DNA from: a virus
Reading direction: 5' to 3' (one strand)
Virus record (IMG/VR): IMGVR_UViG_3300047563_000187
Location: 1 to 64,000 of that record
DNA: 64,000 nucleotides
A program made the position numbers and the translations under genes. How positions within the stretch are numbered: position 1 is the first letter of the stretch; every line of letters starts with the position of its first letter. Positions 29,478-38,743 of this stretch are shown piece after piece. The notes beneath the pieces are model-generated. The model was not told the origin of the DNA and did no database searches. It saw nothing but the letters and a program-made list of their open reading frames with translations.

Positions 29478-30029
29478 ATGGACCTATTCCTCGGGGTTGA
29501 CCCGGGTTGGAAGAACCTCGGATGGTGCGTCTCGACAATCGATGGGGAACCTCAATTGTTCGGGACAATGAACCCTTCCGAGTATGAGTTGGGCACGGTG
29601 CCTAAGCTCATCTTAGATAGTCTCGGCAGCAAGGCGAAAAACCTGAAAGGTATTGCCATGGAGCGGTACGTCTTTTATGATGGCCGCTACAACGCTGACA
29701 GTGAGCACATCCTCATGGTTACGGGACAGTTCCAGTACATGGCTGCCTCGTTGGGGATGGAGATCAAGATGTTCCGAGCTATTGACTGGAAGACTACGCT
29801 AGCCAAGGTCTTGTTCAAGTCCAATGGCTGGCAGAATCCTTCTGATTCGTTCGACAAAGTGTTCTCAATTGCAGCTGCTAAAGAGGCAACTGGAATGGAA
29901 TTCAAAGTCGACCACGTGGCGGACGCAGGGTGCCTCGCATACCTCGCAGGACGCTACCAGAAGGCGTTGACGGCTGCTGCCCTAGGCAGTGGTCTAGGTA
30001 AGACTAAATGCTCTCAGAAACGCTCCTAG
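29478..30029 (+). CDS. RuvC-like Holliday junction resolvase
   Basis: 183 aa. 'LGVDPGWKNLGW' (D at about residue 8) is the first catalytic RNase H-fold motif of RuvC; 'GIAMERYVFYD' carries the second acid (E at about 62) and 'KVDHVADAGCLAYL' (about 145-158) the last acidic pair. RuvC-type enzymes cut branched DNA during recombination or before packaging. Length is normal for RuvC. Confidence 0.82.
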   Translation: MDLFLGVDPGWKNLGWCVSTIDGEPQLFGTMNPSEYELGTVPKLILDSLGSKAKNLKGIAMERYVFYDGRYNADSEHILMVTGQFQYMAASLGMEIKMFRAIDWKTTLAKVLFKSNGWQNPSDSFDKVFSIAAAKEATGMEFKVDHVADAGCLAYLAGRYQKALTAAALGSGLGKTKCSQKRS

Positions 30030-30058
30030 AGCGTTATACGACACACAAGGAGAATACC

Positions 30059-30484
30059 ATGCATCTTAACGAAGTTTTGAAAGAGTTCGCCCCGGCAATG
30101 GCAGCTATCGAGAAGACTACTGTAGTGGAGACCTTCTTCGCTCAGCTGGTATCTCTCGAGGGAGCCATCTCTGAAGTGTACAGTGTCCAAGGCCGCCTGG
30201 AAGAGTACTCCCGTGACCAAGTGGAGTTCTCCATCCGTTGTAGCTGTGGCTCCGATGAGCTGCTGGAAACTGAAGAGCTCAAGCAGTACTACCGCTTGAA
30301 GAAGGCCAGTTTCAGTGCCATGGGCTTCATGTACAACCAGCGTGTCAACGACGATCTGGTCGATCTGGCCTGGGAAGCATTCCAAATTGCTACCCCTCAG
30401 GCTGATCGTGCCATGTTCGACCGTGTACGTGCAGGCGACGTCGAGGCCTTGAAGGCTCTGCAAGAGCTACATAAGGCCCAGTAA
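30059..30484 (+). CDS. Hypothetical protein
   Basis: 141 aa, helical, with 'RCSCGSDE' in the middle (possible metal ligand pair). ATG 30059 follows AAGGAG; the ORF upstream in frame overlaps the ruvC-like gene. No family recognised. Confidence 0.6.
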   Translation: MHLNEVLKEFAPAMAAIEKTTVVETFFAQLVSLEGAISEVYSVQGRLEEYSRDQVEFSIRCSCGSDELLETEELKQYYRLKKASFSAMGFMYNQRVNDDLVDLAWEAFQIATPQADRAMFDRVRAGDVEALKALQELHKAQ

Positions 30485-30485
30485 T

Positions 30486-30760
30486 CGACACATTTCGGCC
30501 CCATGTGTCTGGTCATTTTGAGTCCAATCGACACATAAAATGACGATTTCATGGGGTTTTTAGCGTGTATGTGTCGGTTGTGTCGCCTGTTCCACCCCAA
30601 AATACATACCTACTTCTACGAAAAGGCACCAATGTGTCTTATCCTATATATCTCTCTATCTCTCGTAAGGAAAATATAAATAAATAAATAGAGAGGGGTG
30701 GTTGGGATATTTCAGATATGGGATGTTTTTAGAGGGTGGAACACCGACACATCGCACACA
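30486..30760. other. Noncoding iteron-like region with AT-rich centre (candidate origin or control region)
   Basis: At least seven copies of GACACA/TGTGTC in both orientations (30487, 30504, 30530, 30570, 30579, 30633, 30746). CGACACATA (30529-30537) and TATGTGTCG (30568-30576) form a perfect 9-bp inverted repeat. TGTTCCACCC (30588) is inverted at GGGTGGAACA (30734). Between these arms lies a sharply AT-rich stretch (30671-30690). No ORF is convincing here. This architecture fits a replication origin, but an operator array is possible. Confidence 0.5.
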
Positions 30761-30855
30761 TGAATCTGAAGACTGCTTTGCTTACGAGGATGTTCCAGGC
30801 ACACCATGTGCACACAGACTCATACTTGACCGCCACATGCCCAAGGAGGCATTCA

Positions 30856-31476
30856 ATGTCGTATATCGAAACCTACAGTGGAGACAAGTTCTTCGCCATC
30901 GCCGAAGACCTGGAAGGTATCAACATCGATGATATCGCCAAGGCCTTGTCTCACACTAACCGCTACAACGGTCATACTGAGCTGCCCTACTCGGTAGCTG
31001 AGCATAGCATCCACGTAGCCAGTCTGCTGCCGCCAGAGCTGCAGATGATGGGTCTGCTGCATGACGCTTCTGAAGCGTACATTGCAGACATCCCGTCTCC
31101 GTTCAAGCCGCTTATCCGTGGCTACGAGGAACTGGAAGATCACATCATGAAACGGGTATGGCGGAAGTTCGGCATTCCGCTTGAACTCGTAGAAGAGCGT
31201 TACGCGGAAGTGAAACATGCTGACCTACTGATGCTGTGTGCCGAGGCACGGAACATCAAGAAGTCGAAGGGTGAGCTGTTTAGCGACGTGTTCGAACCGT
31301 ACTTCGAAAAGGCAGAACAGGATGAACGACTGAAGGATATGCCGTATCATATCTCTCCCGCAATAGCCTGTGGTCTGTTCAAGAAGATCTTCCGCATGAT
31401 CAGCGAGGGGAAATTCCTGGAAGGCCCGTTCCTCCGTCACGAGGACATGGTTAAATTTCTGATGGTAAGAGGATAA
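30856..31476 (+). CDS. YfbR-like HD-domain 5'-deoxynucleotidase
   Basis: 206 aa. 'ELPYSVAEHSIHVASLLP' (H at about 52), 'MGLLHDASEAYIADIPSPFK' (HD at about 73-74) and 'EVKHADLLMLCAEARNI' (D at about 122) match the HD phosphohydrolase layout of YfbR/phage 5'-nucleotidases, which dephosphorylate dNMPs. It immediately precedes nrdA, fitting dNTP pool control. ATG 30856 has AAGGAGG upstream; the in-frame extension to 30736 lacks a ribosome site. Confidence 0.8.
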   Translation: MSYIETYSGDKFFAIAEDLEGINIDDIAKALSHTNRYNGHTELPYSVAEHSIHVASLLPPELQMMGLLHDASEAYIADIPSPFKPLIRGYEELEDHIMKRVWRKFGIPLELVEERYAEVKHADLLMLCAEARNIKKSKGELFSDVFEPYFEKAEQDERLKDMPYHISPAIACGLFKKIFRMISEGKFLEGPFLRHEDMVKFLMVRG

Positions 31477-31478
31477 AG

Positions 31479-33767
31479 ATGACTCAACGTGTAACCAAAC
31501 GTGATGGCTCTCTGGAGCCGGTTGATCTGGCAAAGATCAGCAAAGTACTGACCTGGGCTGCTGAAGGCCTGGACGATGTATCCGTATCCCAGGTAGAGAT
31601 GTCCTCTCACCTGCAGCTGGTAGATGGCATGTCCACCAAGGATATCCATGCAGTGCTGGTTAAGTCAGCTGCCAACCTGATCTCCGTGGACACCCCGGAC
31701 TATCAGTACATGGCTGCTCGTCTGAACCTGTACAGCCTCCGCAAGGAAGCCTACGGCGGCTACAAGCCTCCTCACCTGGCCGACCACATCCTCAAGATGG
31801 TAGAGGCTGGCAAGTATGACCGGACCATCCTGGTCGACTACAACCCGCAAGAGCTCGAAGAGCTGGCCCAGTACATCGATCATGATCGTGACTGGCTGTA
31901 CGCCTACGCTGCTACCAAGCAGCTGGAAGGCAAGTACCTCGTGAAGGATCGTCACACCGGTCAAATCCACGAGAGCCCGCAGATGATGAACATGCTGATC
32001 AGTATGTGCCTGTTCCAGCGTTACGTGTCTATCGACCGTGCTCGCCGAATGGACTACGTGAAGCGTTTCTATGATGCTCTGTCTACCTTCAAGATCTCTC
32101 TGCCGACCCCGATCATGAGCGGCGTCCGTACTCCGACCCGTCAGTTCAGCTCCTGCGTAGTAATCACTACCGGTGACAGTCTGGATTCCATCAACGAGAC
32201 CTCTGCTTCCATCGTGAAGTATGTATCTCAGCGTGCTGGTATCGGCCTGTCGGTTGCATCTATCCGTGCCCTCGGTAGCGCAATTCGTGGGGGTGAAGCC
32301 AAACACACCGGTCTGATTCCGTTCATCAAGAAGTTCCAGTCCGACGTCAAGTGCTGCTCCCAAGGCGGAGTACGTGGCGGTGCAGCTACTGTGTTCTTCC
32401 CCTGGTGGCACTACGAGTCTCCGGAGCTGATGGTTCTGAAGAACAACCGTGGTACCGAAGATAACCGTGCTCGTCACCTCGACTACGGTATCGAAGTCAA
32501 CGGCTTCATGTATCGCCGCTTGCAGGCCCGTAAGGACATCTCCCTGTTCTCTCCGTCTGACGTACCGAACCTGCTGGAAGCGTTCTACGCTGACCAAGGT
32601 GAGTTCGAGCGTCTGTACGAGATCTACGAGTCTGACCTGAGCATCCCGCGTCGCACCATGTCTGCAGTCGACTTCTGTACCTCTATCGCCTCTGAGCGTG
32701 CGAGTACTGGCCGTCTGTATGTGGCACACATGGACCATATGAACACCAACAGCCCGTTCGATCCGAATGTGGCACCTGTTCGTCAATCCAACCTGTGCCT
32801 GGAAATCGCTCTGCCGACCAAGCCTGTCGGTATGGAAGAAGAGACTGGTGAGAAAGGTGAGATCGCCCTGTGTACTCTGGGTGCGTTCAACCTGGGTGCC
32901 ATTACCGAGGAAGAACTGCCGGAGCTGTCTGACCTGCTGGTCCGCGGTCTGGATACCATCCTGGATTATCAGGATTATCCCCGCAAAGAAGCCAAGTACG
33001 CAACCATGCTGCGTCGCCCTCTGGGTATTGGCGTCATCAACTACGCCTATGACCTGGCCCGCCGCGGCCTGCGTTACACAGACCCCAAAGCTCTGGAGTA
33101 CACGCACCGCCTGTTCGAAGCCATCCAGTACAACCTGCTGTCCGCATCGGTTGACCTGGCAGTGGAGTTCGGTGCATGCCCGGCGTTCCACGAGACCACC
33201 TATGCTCAAGGCGTCCTGCCGATCGACCGCTACAAGAAGTCTGTCGATAAGCTGACTGCTCCGGTCTACTACTACGACTGGGAGAGCCTGCGTGAGCGTA
33301 TCGTGAAGCACGGTCTGCGTAACTCTACTCTGACCGCTCTGATGCCTTCCGAGACCTCCAGCCAGATCTCCAACGCCACCAACGGTATCGAGCCGCCACG
33401 TGGTCTGGTGTCTGTGAAGCAGTCCAAGGACGGCGTCATGCGTCAGGTGGTACCGGACATCAAGCGTCTGCGTCGTGCCTACGAGACTCTGTGGGAGCAG
33501 CCAAGCTGTGTGCCGTACCTGCAGCTGGTAGGTGTAATGCAGAAGTTCGTCGACCAGGCTATCTCTGCCAACACCAACTACGACCCGGTTCGTTTCCCGG
33601 AAGGTAAGGTGTCTGCAGCGACTGTTCTGCGTGACATGATGACTGCTTACAGCTATGGTGTGAAGACTCTGTACTATCACAACACTCGTGATGGTGCCGA
33701 CGATAACATGGCTGAAGTTCTGCTGGCGGAGTCCGATGACTGTGCCGGTGGTGGTTGCAAGATCTAA
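31479..33767 (+). CDS. nrdA: Class I ribonucleotide reductase, alpha subunit
   Basis: 762 aa. N-terminal ATP-cone (about 1-90), then the catalytic barrel: 'RQFSSCVVI' (first redox Cys, about 227), 'SNLCLEIALP' (about 434-443, active-site Cys), and C-terminal 'CAGGGCKI' redox Cys pair. Converts ribonucleotides to deoxyribonucleotides together with NrdB, encoded 5.5 kb downstream and separated from it by nrdD and other genes. Two nt after the nucleotidase gene; terminator follows. Confidence 0.95.
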   Translation: MTQRVTKRDGSLEPVDLAKISKVLTWAAEGLDDVSVSQVEMSSHLQLVDGMSTKDIHAVLVKSAANLISVDTPDYQYMAARLNLYSLRKEAYGGYKPPHLADHILKMVEAGKYDRTILVDYNPQELEELAQYIDHDRDWLYAYAATKQLEGKYLVKDRHTGQIHESPQMMNMLISMCLFQRYVSIDRARRMDYVKRFYDALSTFKISLPTPIMSGVRTPTRQFSSCVVITTGDSLDSINETSASIVKYVSQRAGIGLSVASIRALGSAIRGGEAKHTGLIPFIKKFQSDVKCCSQGGVRGGAATVFFPWWHYESPELMVLKNNRGTEDNRARHLDYGIEVNGFMYRRLQARKDISLFSPSDVPNLLEAFYADQGEFERLYEIYESDLSIPRRTMSAVDFCTSIASERASTGRLYVAHMDHMNTNSPFDPNVAPVRQSNLCLEIALPTKPVGMEEETGEKGEIALCTLGAFNLGAITEEELPELSDLLVRGLDTILDYQDYPRKEAKYATMLRRPLGIGVINYAYDLARRGLRYTDPKALEYTHRLFEAIQYNLLSASVDLAVEFGACPAFHETTYAQGVLPIDRYKKSVDKLTAPVYYYDWESLRERIVKHGLRNSTLTALMPSETSSQISNATNGIEPPRGLVSVKQSKDGVMRQVVPDIKRLRRAYETLWEQPSCVPYLQLVGVMQKFVDQAISANTNYDPVRFPEGKVSAATVLRDMMTAYSYGVKTLYYHNTRDGADDNMAEVLLAESDDCAGGGCKI

Positions 33768-33771
33768 CTAA

Positions 33772-33794
33772 CAGGGCCCTACGGGGCCCTTTCA
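33772..33794 (+). terminator. Rho-independent terminator
   Basis: AGGGCCC-TACG-GGGCCCT followed by TTCATTT. Confidence 0.75.
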
Positions 33795-33808
33795 TTTGGA
33801 GAAAGGAT

Positions 33809-34462
33809 ATGAAGAAGACTATTCTGGTTGCCATGATGGCTATCTCTCTGACCGGTTGCGTAGACTCTCTGCGTGATCTGGATAATAACACCCGTATGAC
33901 CAACGCTGAGCAGGGCTATATCATTGCTACTGGTAAGGCCGCGGATGCCCGGGATGCCATCACTAACGGCTATGAGTCAGGTACTGGTGCTGGCGAAGAC
34001 TTCCGCCGTATCTGGTGGGATCTGGCCTCCGCCGCTAACTCTAAGCGTAAGAACTTGCGGAACGAGGATGAGGTAAACATCAAGCCTTTCTGCGACATCC
34101 TAGAGGAAGTTCGCATGGCTGACTACCGTGTCACCACGCAGTTCCCTAAGGCTCGCACTCTGCAGAGTGTCTACCAGGAGATCACTGGTAAGACTCTGGA
34201 TGAGTCATGCGGCGTAGTACCTGCGGCCATCCCTGTGGCACGTACTGTTCAGACTGACCGTACCGGCAACGGTGAACCTGAGTTGGCCCCTGAGACCTAT
34301 GGTCTGATGATCGACGCTGCTAAGTCCTGCGAGCGTGCACGTATCTCCCTGATGTCCTATCCGTCAGGCTACGTGTTCACCAAGAAGGACTACAACAAGA
34401 TCATGAACCTGGTGAACGACTGCAAGCGATTCGAACTGGAGAGTTCAATCAACAGTAAGTGA
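33809..34462 (+). CDS. Predicted lipoprotein
   Basis: 217 aa. N-terminal signal peptide with lipobox 'SLTGC' (Cys about residue 17), so the mature protein should be lipid-anchored in the envelope. The rest is helical with no family recognised. Envelope lipoproteins of phages often block superinfection; this is a guess. GAAAGGA precedes the start. Confidence 0.7.
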   Translation: MKKTILVAMMAISLTGCVDSLRDLDNNTRMTNAEQGYIIATGKAADARDAITNGYESGTGAGEDFRRIWWDLASAANSKRKNLRNEDEVNIKPFCDILEEVRMADYRVTTQFPKARTLQSVYQEITGKTLDESCGVVPAAIPVARTVQTDRTGNGEPELAPETYGLMIDAAKSCERARISLMSYPSGYVFTKKDYNKIMNLVNDCKRFELESSINSK

Positions 34463-34466
34463 TCAT

Positions 34467-34476
34467 GGTATAAGTA
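34467..34476 (+). promoter_or_regulatory. GGTATAAGTA promoter-like element
   Basis: Exact motif followed by CTGTGTAGG; TTCAAT lies 19 bp upstream of TATAAG, the same spacing as at 22380. Confidence 0.65.
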
Positions 34477-34527
34477 CTGTGTAGGAGTCTGACCTACGAA
34501 ATCAAATAACTATACAGGAATACTGTC

Positions 34528-34677
34528 ATGCAAACTCAAGTTGTACAAATCGCTGCTAGTAAGCTGGTCCACATGTCAATCGAAGAGATCGAAGAGATCA
34601 ATGCCATGGAAGGTGTCGAAAGCATGAGCCAGCTGGTTCGCAAAGTAGAGGCTGAGCAGTATAAGCTCGATGCGTAA
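34528..34677 (+). CDS. Small acidic helical protein
   Basis: 49 aa, helical, with an EEIEEI repeat. Single-gene unit between a GGTATAAGTA element and a terminator; weak ribosome site (ACAGGAA). Function unknown. Confidence 0.55.
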   Translation: MQTQVVQIAASKLVHMSIEEIEEINAMEGVESMSQLVRKVEAEQYKLDA

Positions 34678-34683
34678 TCCAGT

Positions 34684-34712
34684 AGACCGGGGTCAACATT
34701 GATCCCGGTCAA
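34684..34712 (+). terminator. Rho-independent terminator
   Basis: GACCGGG/CCCGGTC stem with 12-nt loop, followed by a T/C-rich tail. Confidence 0.65.
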
Positions 34713-34765
34713 ATCTTCCTTTTCTTTTTTCCCTATACTTACTCCCGATTTTCCGGAGAATCCAT

Positions 34766-36622
34766 ATGTCCATGATCAGACTAACCCCCGACCAACTCAA
34801 GCAGATGGTCCAGAACTCTATTGACTATCGTCAAGCCCAGAACGCCGCCACCGGCTCCAAACTGGATGCCAACGCCAACGTATCAGTCAAGAACGTAGCG
34901 ACCGAAGAAGTGGAGCTCGTCAAAGACTTCCTCCTGCAGCTCAACCGTACTCGCGTAAGTGCTGCTATCCAGGAATTGTACGGCACTCGCGACGCCCAAC
35001 AGTACCTGGAAGACCTTGGTGATCACTTCATCTATACCCACGATGAAACCTCTATCAAACCCTACTGCACCTCGATCTCCATGTATCCGTTCGTACTGAA
35101 TGGTCTCAAGGGTCTGGGTGGAGATACCACTGCTCCTAAGCATCTGCGTACCTTCGTAGGTGGCTTCATCAACCTCCTGCATGCCATTGCCAGCCAGTTC
35201 GCTGGTGCCGTGGCCACTGTAGAATTCCTTACCTACTTCGATCACTTTGCTCGTATGGAGTATGGCCAGGGCTACTCGAATGCCTTCGACCCCAAGAGCC
35301 TCAACTATGACTCTATTCAGGCTCAAGAGATCCGCAAGGACATCTACGAGCACTTTGCCCACGTGATCTACACCATCAACCAGCCGGCTGCGAACCGCGG
35401 CTATCAGGCCATCTTCTGGAACATCACAGTATTCGACCAAGGCTACTTCGAGAGCATGTTCGAAGGCTTTGTGTTCCCCGATCTGGACCGTCCGAACTGG
35501 GCATCTACCTCTGTGCTCCAGCGTGAATTCCTGCGTTGGTTCAACAAAGAGCGTGAGCGTGCAGTCCTGACCTTCCCGGTCGTAACTGCTGCCCTGTTGA
35601 ATGATGGTACTGACTTCCGTGATCTGGATACTGCAAAGTTCCTGGCCAAGGAGATGTCTGAAGGTAACTCCTTCTTCATCTACACCTCCAAGTCCGCGGA
35701 TAGCTTGGCCTCTTGCTGCCGTCTGCGTAACGAGGTGACTGACAACGTGTTCTCCCATAGCCTGGGCGCTGGCGGTGTCATGACTGGTTCTCTGAACGTC
35801 ATCACCATCAACATGAACCGTTTGGCCCAAGCAGGTAGCCGTGAGCTCAACATTCAAGGGTTCCACGCCGCTCTGAAACGTCAGGTCCAGCAGGTACACA
35901 AGTACCAGCACGGCCACCTGAAGATCTACCAAGAATACTTGGCCCAAGGGATGCTGACCGCGTACGACGCAGGCTTCATCTCTATGGAGAAGCAGTTCCT
36001 GACCGTAGGCCTGAATGGTCTGGTAGAGGCTGCAGAGTTCTTCAACATCCGCCCTGACAACAACCCTCTGTATCGCAAGTTCGTACAAGACACTCTCAAG
36101 GTCATCTATGATGAAAACCGTGAGTTCTCCGCACGTACTGGCCTGAAGGTGAACACTGAATTCGTGCCGGCTGAGAGCCTGGGCGTCAAGAACGCCATGT
36201 GGGACCAGAAAGACGGTTTGAAGGTCATGCGGGATTGCTACAACAGCTACTTCTATCGCGTGGAAGACGAGAACCTCTCTCCTCTGGATAAGCTGAATCT
36301 GTTCGATCAGGATATGACCAAGTACCTGGACGGCGGTTCTGCCCTCCACCTCAACCTGGAAGATCTCCTGGACGAGGAACGCTGGATGGGTATGATGCGT
36401 TGTGCCATCGTGGTCGGTGTGCAGTACTTCTGCTTTAACGTGAAGTCCACTATCTGTAACGACTGTGGCTTCATCGACAAGCGTACTCGCCAGTGCTGCG
36501 AGAAGTGCGGCTCCCATGACGTCGATGGTGCCACTCGAGTGATTGGCTACTTGAAACGGGTGAGCAACTTCTCGAAAGCTCGACAGGAAGAGCATTCCAG
36601 AAGAGTCTATTCCCGGGTATAA
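34766..36622 (+). CDS. nrdD: Class III (anaerobic) ribonucleotide reductase
   Basis: 618 aa, homologous to NrdD. 'PYCTSISMYPF' and 'LASCCRLRNE' hold the active-site Cys residues; C-terminal zinc site 'CNDCG…CCEKCG' (about 560-580) precedes the glycyl radical loop 'RVIGYL' (about 589-594). The family needs the activase NrdG to form the glycyl radical; no nrdG is seen in this window. Gene ends in R-V-stop overlapping a GGTATAAGAA element. Confidence 0.88.
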   Translation: MSMIRLTPDQLKQMVQNSIDYRQAQNAATGSKLDANANVSVKNVATEEVELVKDFLLQLNRTRVSAAIQELYGTRDAQQYLEDLGDHFIYTHDETSIKPYCTSISMYPFVLNGLKGLGGDTTAPKHLRTFVGGFINLLHAIASQFAGAVATVEFLTYFDHFARMEYGQGYSNAFDPKSLNYDSIQAQEIRKDIYEHFAHVIYTINQPAANRGYQAIFWNITVFDQGYFESMFEGFVFPDLDRPNWASTSVLQREFLRWFNKERERAVLTFPVVTAALLNDGTDFRDLDTAKFLAKEMSEGNSFFIYTSKSADSLASCCRLRNEVTDNVFSHSLGAGGVMTGSLNVITINMNRLAQAGSRELNIQGFHAALKRQVQQVHKYQHGHLKIYQEYLAQGMLTAYDAGFISMEKQFLTVGLNGLVEAAEFFNIRPDNNPLYRKFVQDTLKVIYDENREFSARTGLKVNTEFVPAESLGVKNAMWDQKDGLKVMRDCYNSYFYRVEDENLSPLDKLNLFDQDMTKYLDGGSALHLNLEDLLDEERWMGMMRCAIVVGVQYFCFNVKSTICNDCGFIDKRTRQCCEKCGSHDVDGATRVIGYLKRVSNFSKARQEEHSRRVYSRV

Positions 36623-36625
36623 GAA
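36616..36625 (+). promoter_or_regulatory. GGTATAAGAA promoter-like element (variant)
   Basis: Contains the nrdD stop codon; followed by ACCTAGAGG and then a terminator, so initiation here would meet a hairpin at once. Confidence 0.4.
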
Positions 36626-36631
36626 ACCTAG

Positions 36632-36656
36632 AGGGGCCCATATCGGGCCCTTTCTT
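36632..36656 (+). terminator. Rho-independent terminator
   Basis: GGGGCCC-ATAT-CGGGCCC followed by TTTCTT. Confidence 0.75.
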
Positions 36657-36670
36657 ATTGGAGAAGAGTC

Positions 36671-36907
36671 ATGACTGACCTAGCGAGAATGATGAGCAAC
36701 CTTAACGGGTTGACCTCGGAGAGACGTCTGATTGAGAACCGGATCCTCACTGCTAACAGTGACATCCTTGCTGCTATCAAAGAGAGCGGCTTGACCAGGG
36801 TTCAATTAGAGATGATGCCTGAGTTCCGGACGTACGCCGGCTGCGTACTCATCCAGACTGCCTTCCAACCTAAACCACCAAAGGATAACTATGAGCTCGG
36901 AGCTTAA
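36671..36907 (+). CDS. Small hypothetical protein
   Basis: 78 aa, helical N-terminal part. First of five overlapping genes leading into nrdB. TTGGAG precedes the start. No family recognised. Confidence 0.6.
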   Translation: MTDLARMMSNLNGLTSERRLIENRILTANSDILAAIKESGLTRVQLEMMPEFRTYAGCVLIQTAFQPKPPKDNYELGA

Positions 36908-37391
36908 GAACTTGATATGCATTGGGGCTGCTAGTTACGAGGCTGCCCGCTCTGCTAACGTGGCCCTTGCCGGGGCCGAAGACGCTATCGAACGACTATT
37001 CCACCGAGAGGCTCTTAACGGCCAGATCTACACGCTGCTTGAATGCATGAAGGGTATGACCTACTCGTTCTGCTGCAAGCTGTTGGATAAGATGTTCTAC
37101 GACTATGGTTCAACGTGGCTGACGGAGGACATAGTAAAGGCTTTGCTGCCAGCATACACCTGGCTGGAACTGGAACCTTCGGCTACATGCCAAGATCCAA
37201 AGCCTATCCTGGAAATGCTCTACCGTATAGAGACTGGGTTTGCGGAGTATTTCGCAAGAGATGACCGTCCATATAATGAGAGATACTACCTGATTATTCA
37301 TGAAGAGGAATTCCTCGGGATAATCAATAAGGCTCAGCGTATTCGCAAACGAGAAAAACGGAAGGTGAAACGTGGCAACAGTGATCTTTAA
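36891..37391 (+). CDS. Hypothetical protein
   Basis: 166 aa, helical with several Cys and a basic C-terminus. AAAGGA site; overlaps both neighbours by 17-20 nt. No family recognised. Confidence 0.6.
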   Translation: MSSELKNLICIGAASYEAARSANVALAGAEDAIERLFHREALNGQIYTLLECMKGMTYSFCCKLLDKMFYDYGSTWLTEDIVKALLPAYTWLELEPSATCQDPKPILEMLYRIETGFAEYFARDDRPYNERYYLIIHEEEFLGIINKAQRIRKREKRKVKRGNSDL

Positions 37392-38136
37392 GCAAGCTGG
37401 GGTAGGTGTAGAGACCTACCTCAAAGATGGCATTCCGATGCTGTATGTGGACCAGATCTTCACGATGTGCAAGATGAGTCTGGACCACCTGGTGAAGTTC
37501 AATGAACGCTATGAGACTGATAACCTTTGTCCGGCCGAAGGTGACCCAGAAGATCGCGGCTACTATGTAGGGGCCCAGCTGTACGATGTACACGAGTATC
37601 TCGTCAGCCTCCGTACCAATCCCTTCCAGAGCCTGCTGCGTACCTTCCAGGCAAGCCTGTTGAAGGTGATTACGGGCTATTGGGCGAACATCGTGTATGA
37701 CTCAGACTTCGCTCCAGTTCTCACCATACGTGAGCATCGGGAGATCACTCTTGATGATGAAGCTTTCGTGGTCAACGCGGCGTTCAAGATGATTGCACTC
37801 CTGCAGGCTCATGCCGAGGAGTTCAACTACATCGATCTCGCCCGCAAGAGCATCTACAAGGCCCGCACTAAGACTGTAGGCCCAAATTTGCTCGTCAACA
37901 CACTCATGTGGTATATTCCCCGAACGTCTGGGGGTGCTGCCGTGTTGTCTCGCGTGCGGGAAATCATCTGGGCCATACAGAAAACCAATCAAACCGAAGG
38001 TTCGCTATTCGCTCTCCAATGGGCAATAGCGGACCTGATGAGCCTCGAGCCAGAGGCATACGAGGATCTGGACCTGCTCGAAGTTGAGCTGTTCACAGGA
38101 ATCCTCCTAGTACTAAGGGAGTTCACTAATGGCTAA
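37372..38136 (+). CDS. Hypothetical protein
   Basis: 254 aa from a GTG start (GGAAGG upstream). 'VETYLKDGIPMLYVDQIFTM' at the N-terminus resembles phage regulatory proteins that read a ligand or DNA through a KilA-N-like fold, but the match is too weak to name. Operon with nrdB. Confidence 0.55.
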   Translation: MATVIFKQAGVGVETYLKDGIPMLYVDQIFTMCKMSLDHLVKFNERYETDNLCPAEGDPEDRGYYVGAQLYDVHEYLVSLRTNPFQSLLRTFQASLLKVITGYWANIVYDSDFAPVLTIREHREITLDDEAFVVNAAFKMIALLQAHAEEFNYIDLARKSIYKARTKTVGPNLLVNTLMWYIPRTSGGAAVLSRVREIIWAIQKTNQTEGSLFALQWAIADLMSLEPEAYEDLDLLEVELFTGILLVLREFTNG

Positions 38137-38743
38137 CAACAAGATCCACGAGATCCACGCAAGTGCCGATAGCGTTCCGTATTGGAACGAGCGTCACGTT
38201 ACCCGTAACGCATTGGCCTTGCGGTCTCTGGAGATCGCCGATGCAGTAGTCCTGAACGAGGCGGATTTGACCAAATTGCGTGACGTCGACATGCTTCAAG
38301 AGCGTGACCTCAGCGGTATCACCAAGCCTATCTATCTGCAGTTTGACGGTAAGAAGTCCGAAGGTCGCTTCATCATCGGCCTGCTGATGTCCCTGTCGGA
38401 AACGGACGAGCGGGTAACTGTAGTTCCCTACTCGAACAACAACGATGAAGGCAAGATGTGGCCGTATGACGTGTACTTTGAGATCACCAAGGTCTGCGAG
38501 AAAGAGGCTACGGTGACTACTCACCCGTTCCACCCGGCTGCTCTGCAGGACAAGATGGATGAAGAGGCTAAGGCACACTTCACAGCACTGAGCGGGATCG
38601 CCTTAAGCTTCCTGACTTTGCTGGGTACTGGCGCCCTGACTATCGGTCCTGAGAAGGAAGACATGTCCAAACTCAACAAAAGGAGAGGAAAGGATGGTAA
38701 ACCGCCTGTTAAAGCGGACTGCCAGATCGTATGGAATAACTAA
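38129..38743 (+). CDS. Hypothetical protein
   Basis: 204 aa, soluble with one hydrophobic segment (about 152-170). No family recognised. Overlaps its neighbours by 8 and 50 nt. Confidence 0.6.
   Translation: MANNKIHEIHASADSVPYWNERHVTRNALALRSLEIADAVVLNEADLTKLRDVDMLQERDLSGITKPIYLQFDGKKSEGRFIIGLLMSLSETDERVTVVPYSNNNDEGKMWPYDVYFEITKVCEKEATVTTHPFHPAALQDKMDEEAKAHFTALSGIALSFLTLLGTGALTIGPEKEDMSKLNKRRGKDGKPPVKADCQIVWNN

Noticed and set aside
30736-30855. In-frame N-terminal extension of the YfbR-like gene
   Set aside because: No ribosome site upstream and the extension covers the iteron-like region; ATG 30856 has AAGGAGG.
31665-33680. 671-codon open frame on the minus strand opposite nrdA
   Set aside because: Antisense shadow of nrdA with low-complexity His/Gln/Val-rich translation.
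34883-36595. 570-codon open frame on the minus strand opposite nrdD
   Set aside because: Antisense shadow of nrdD with no start signal or domain.
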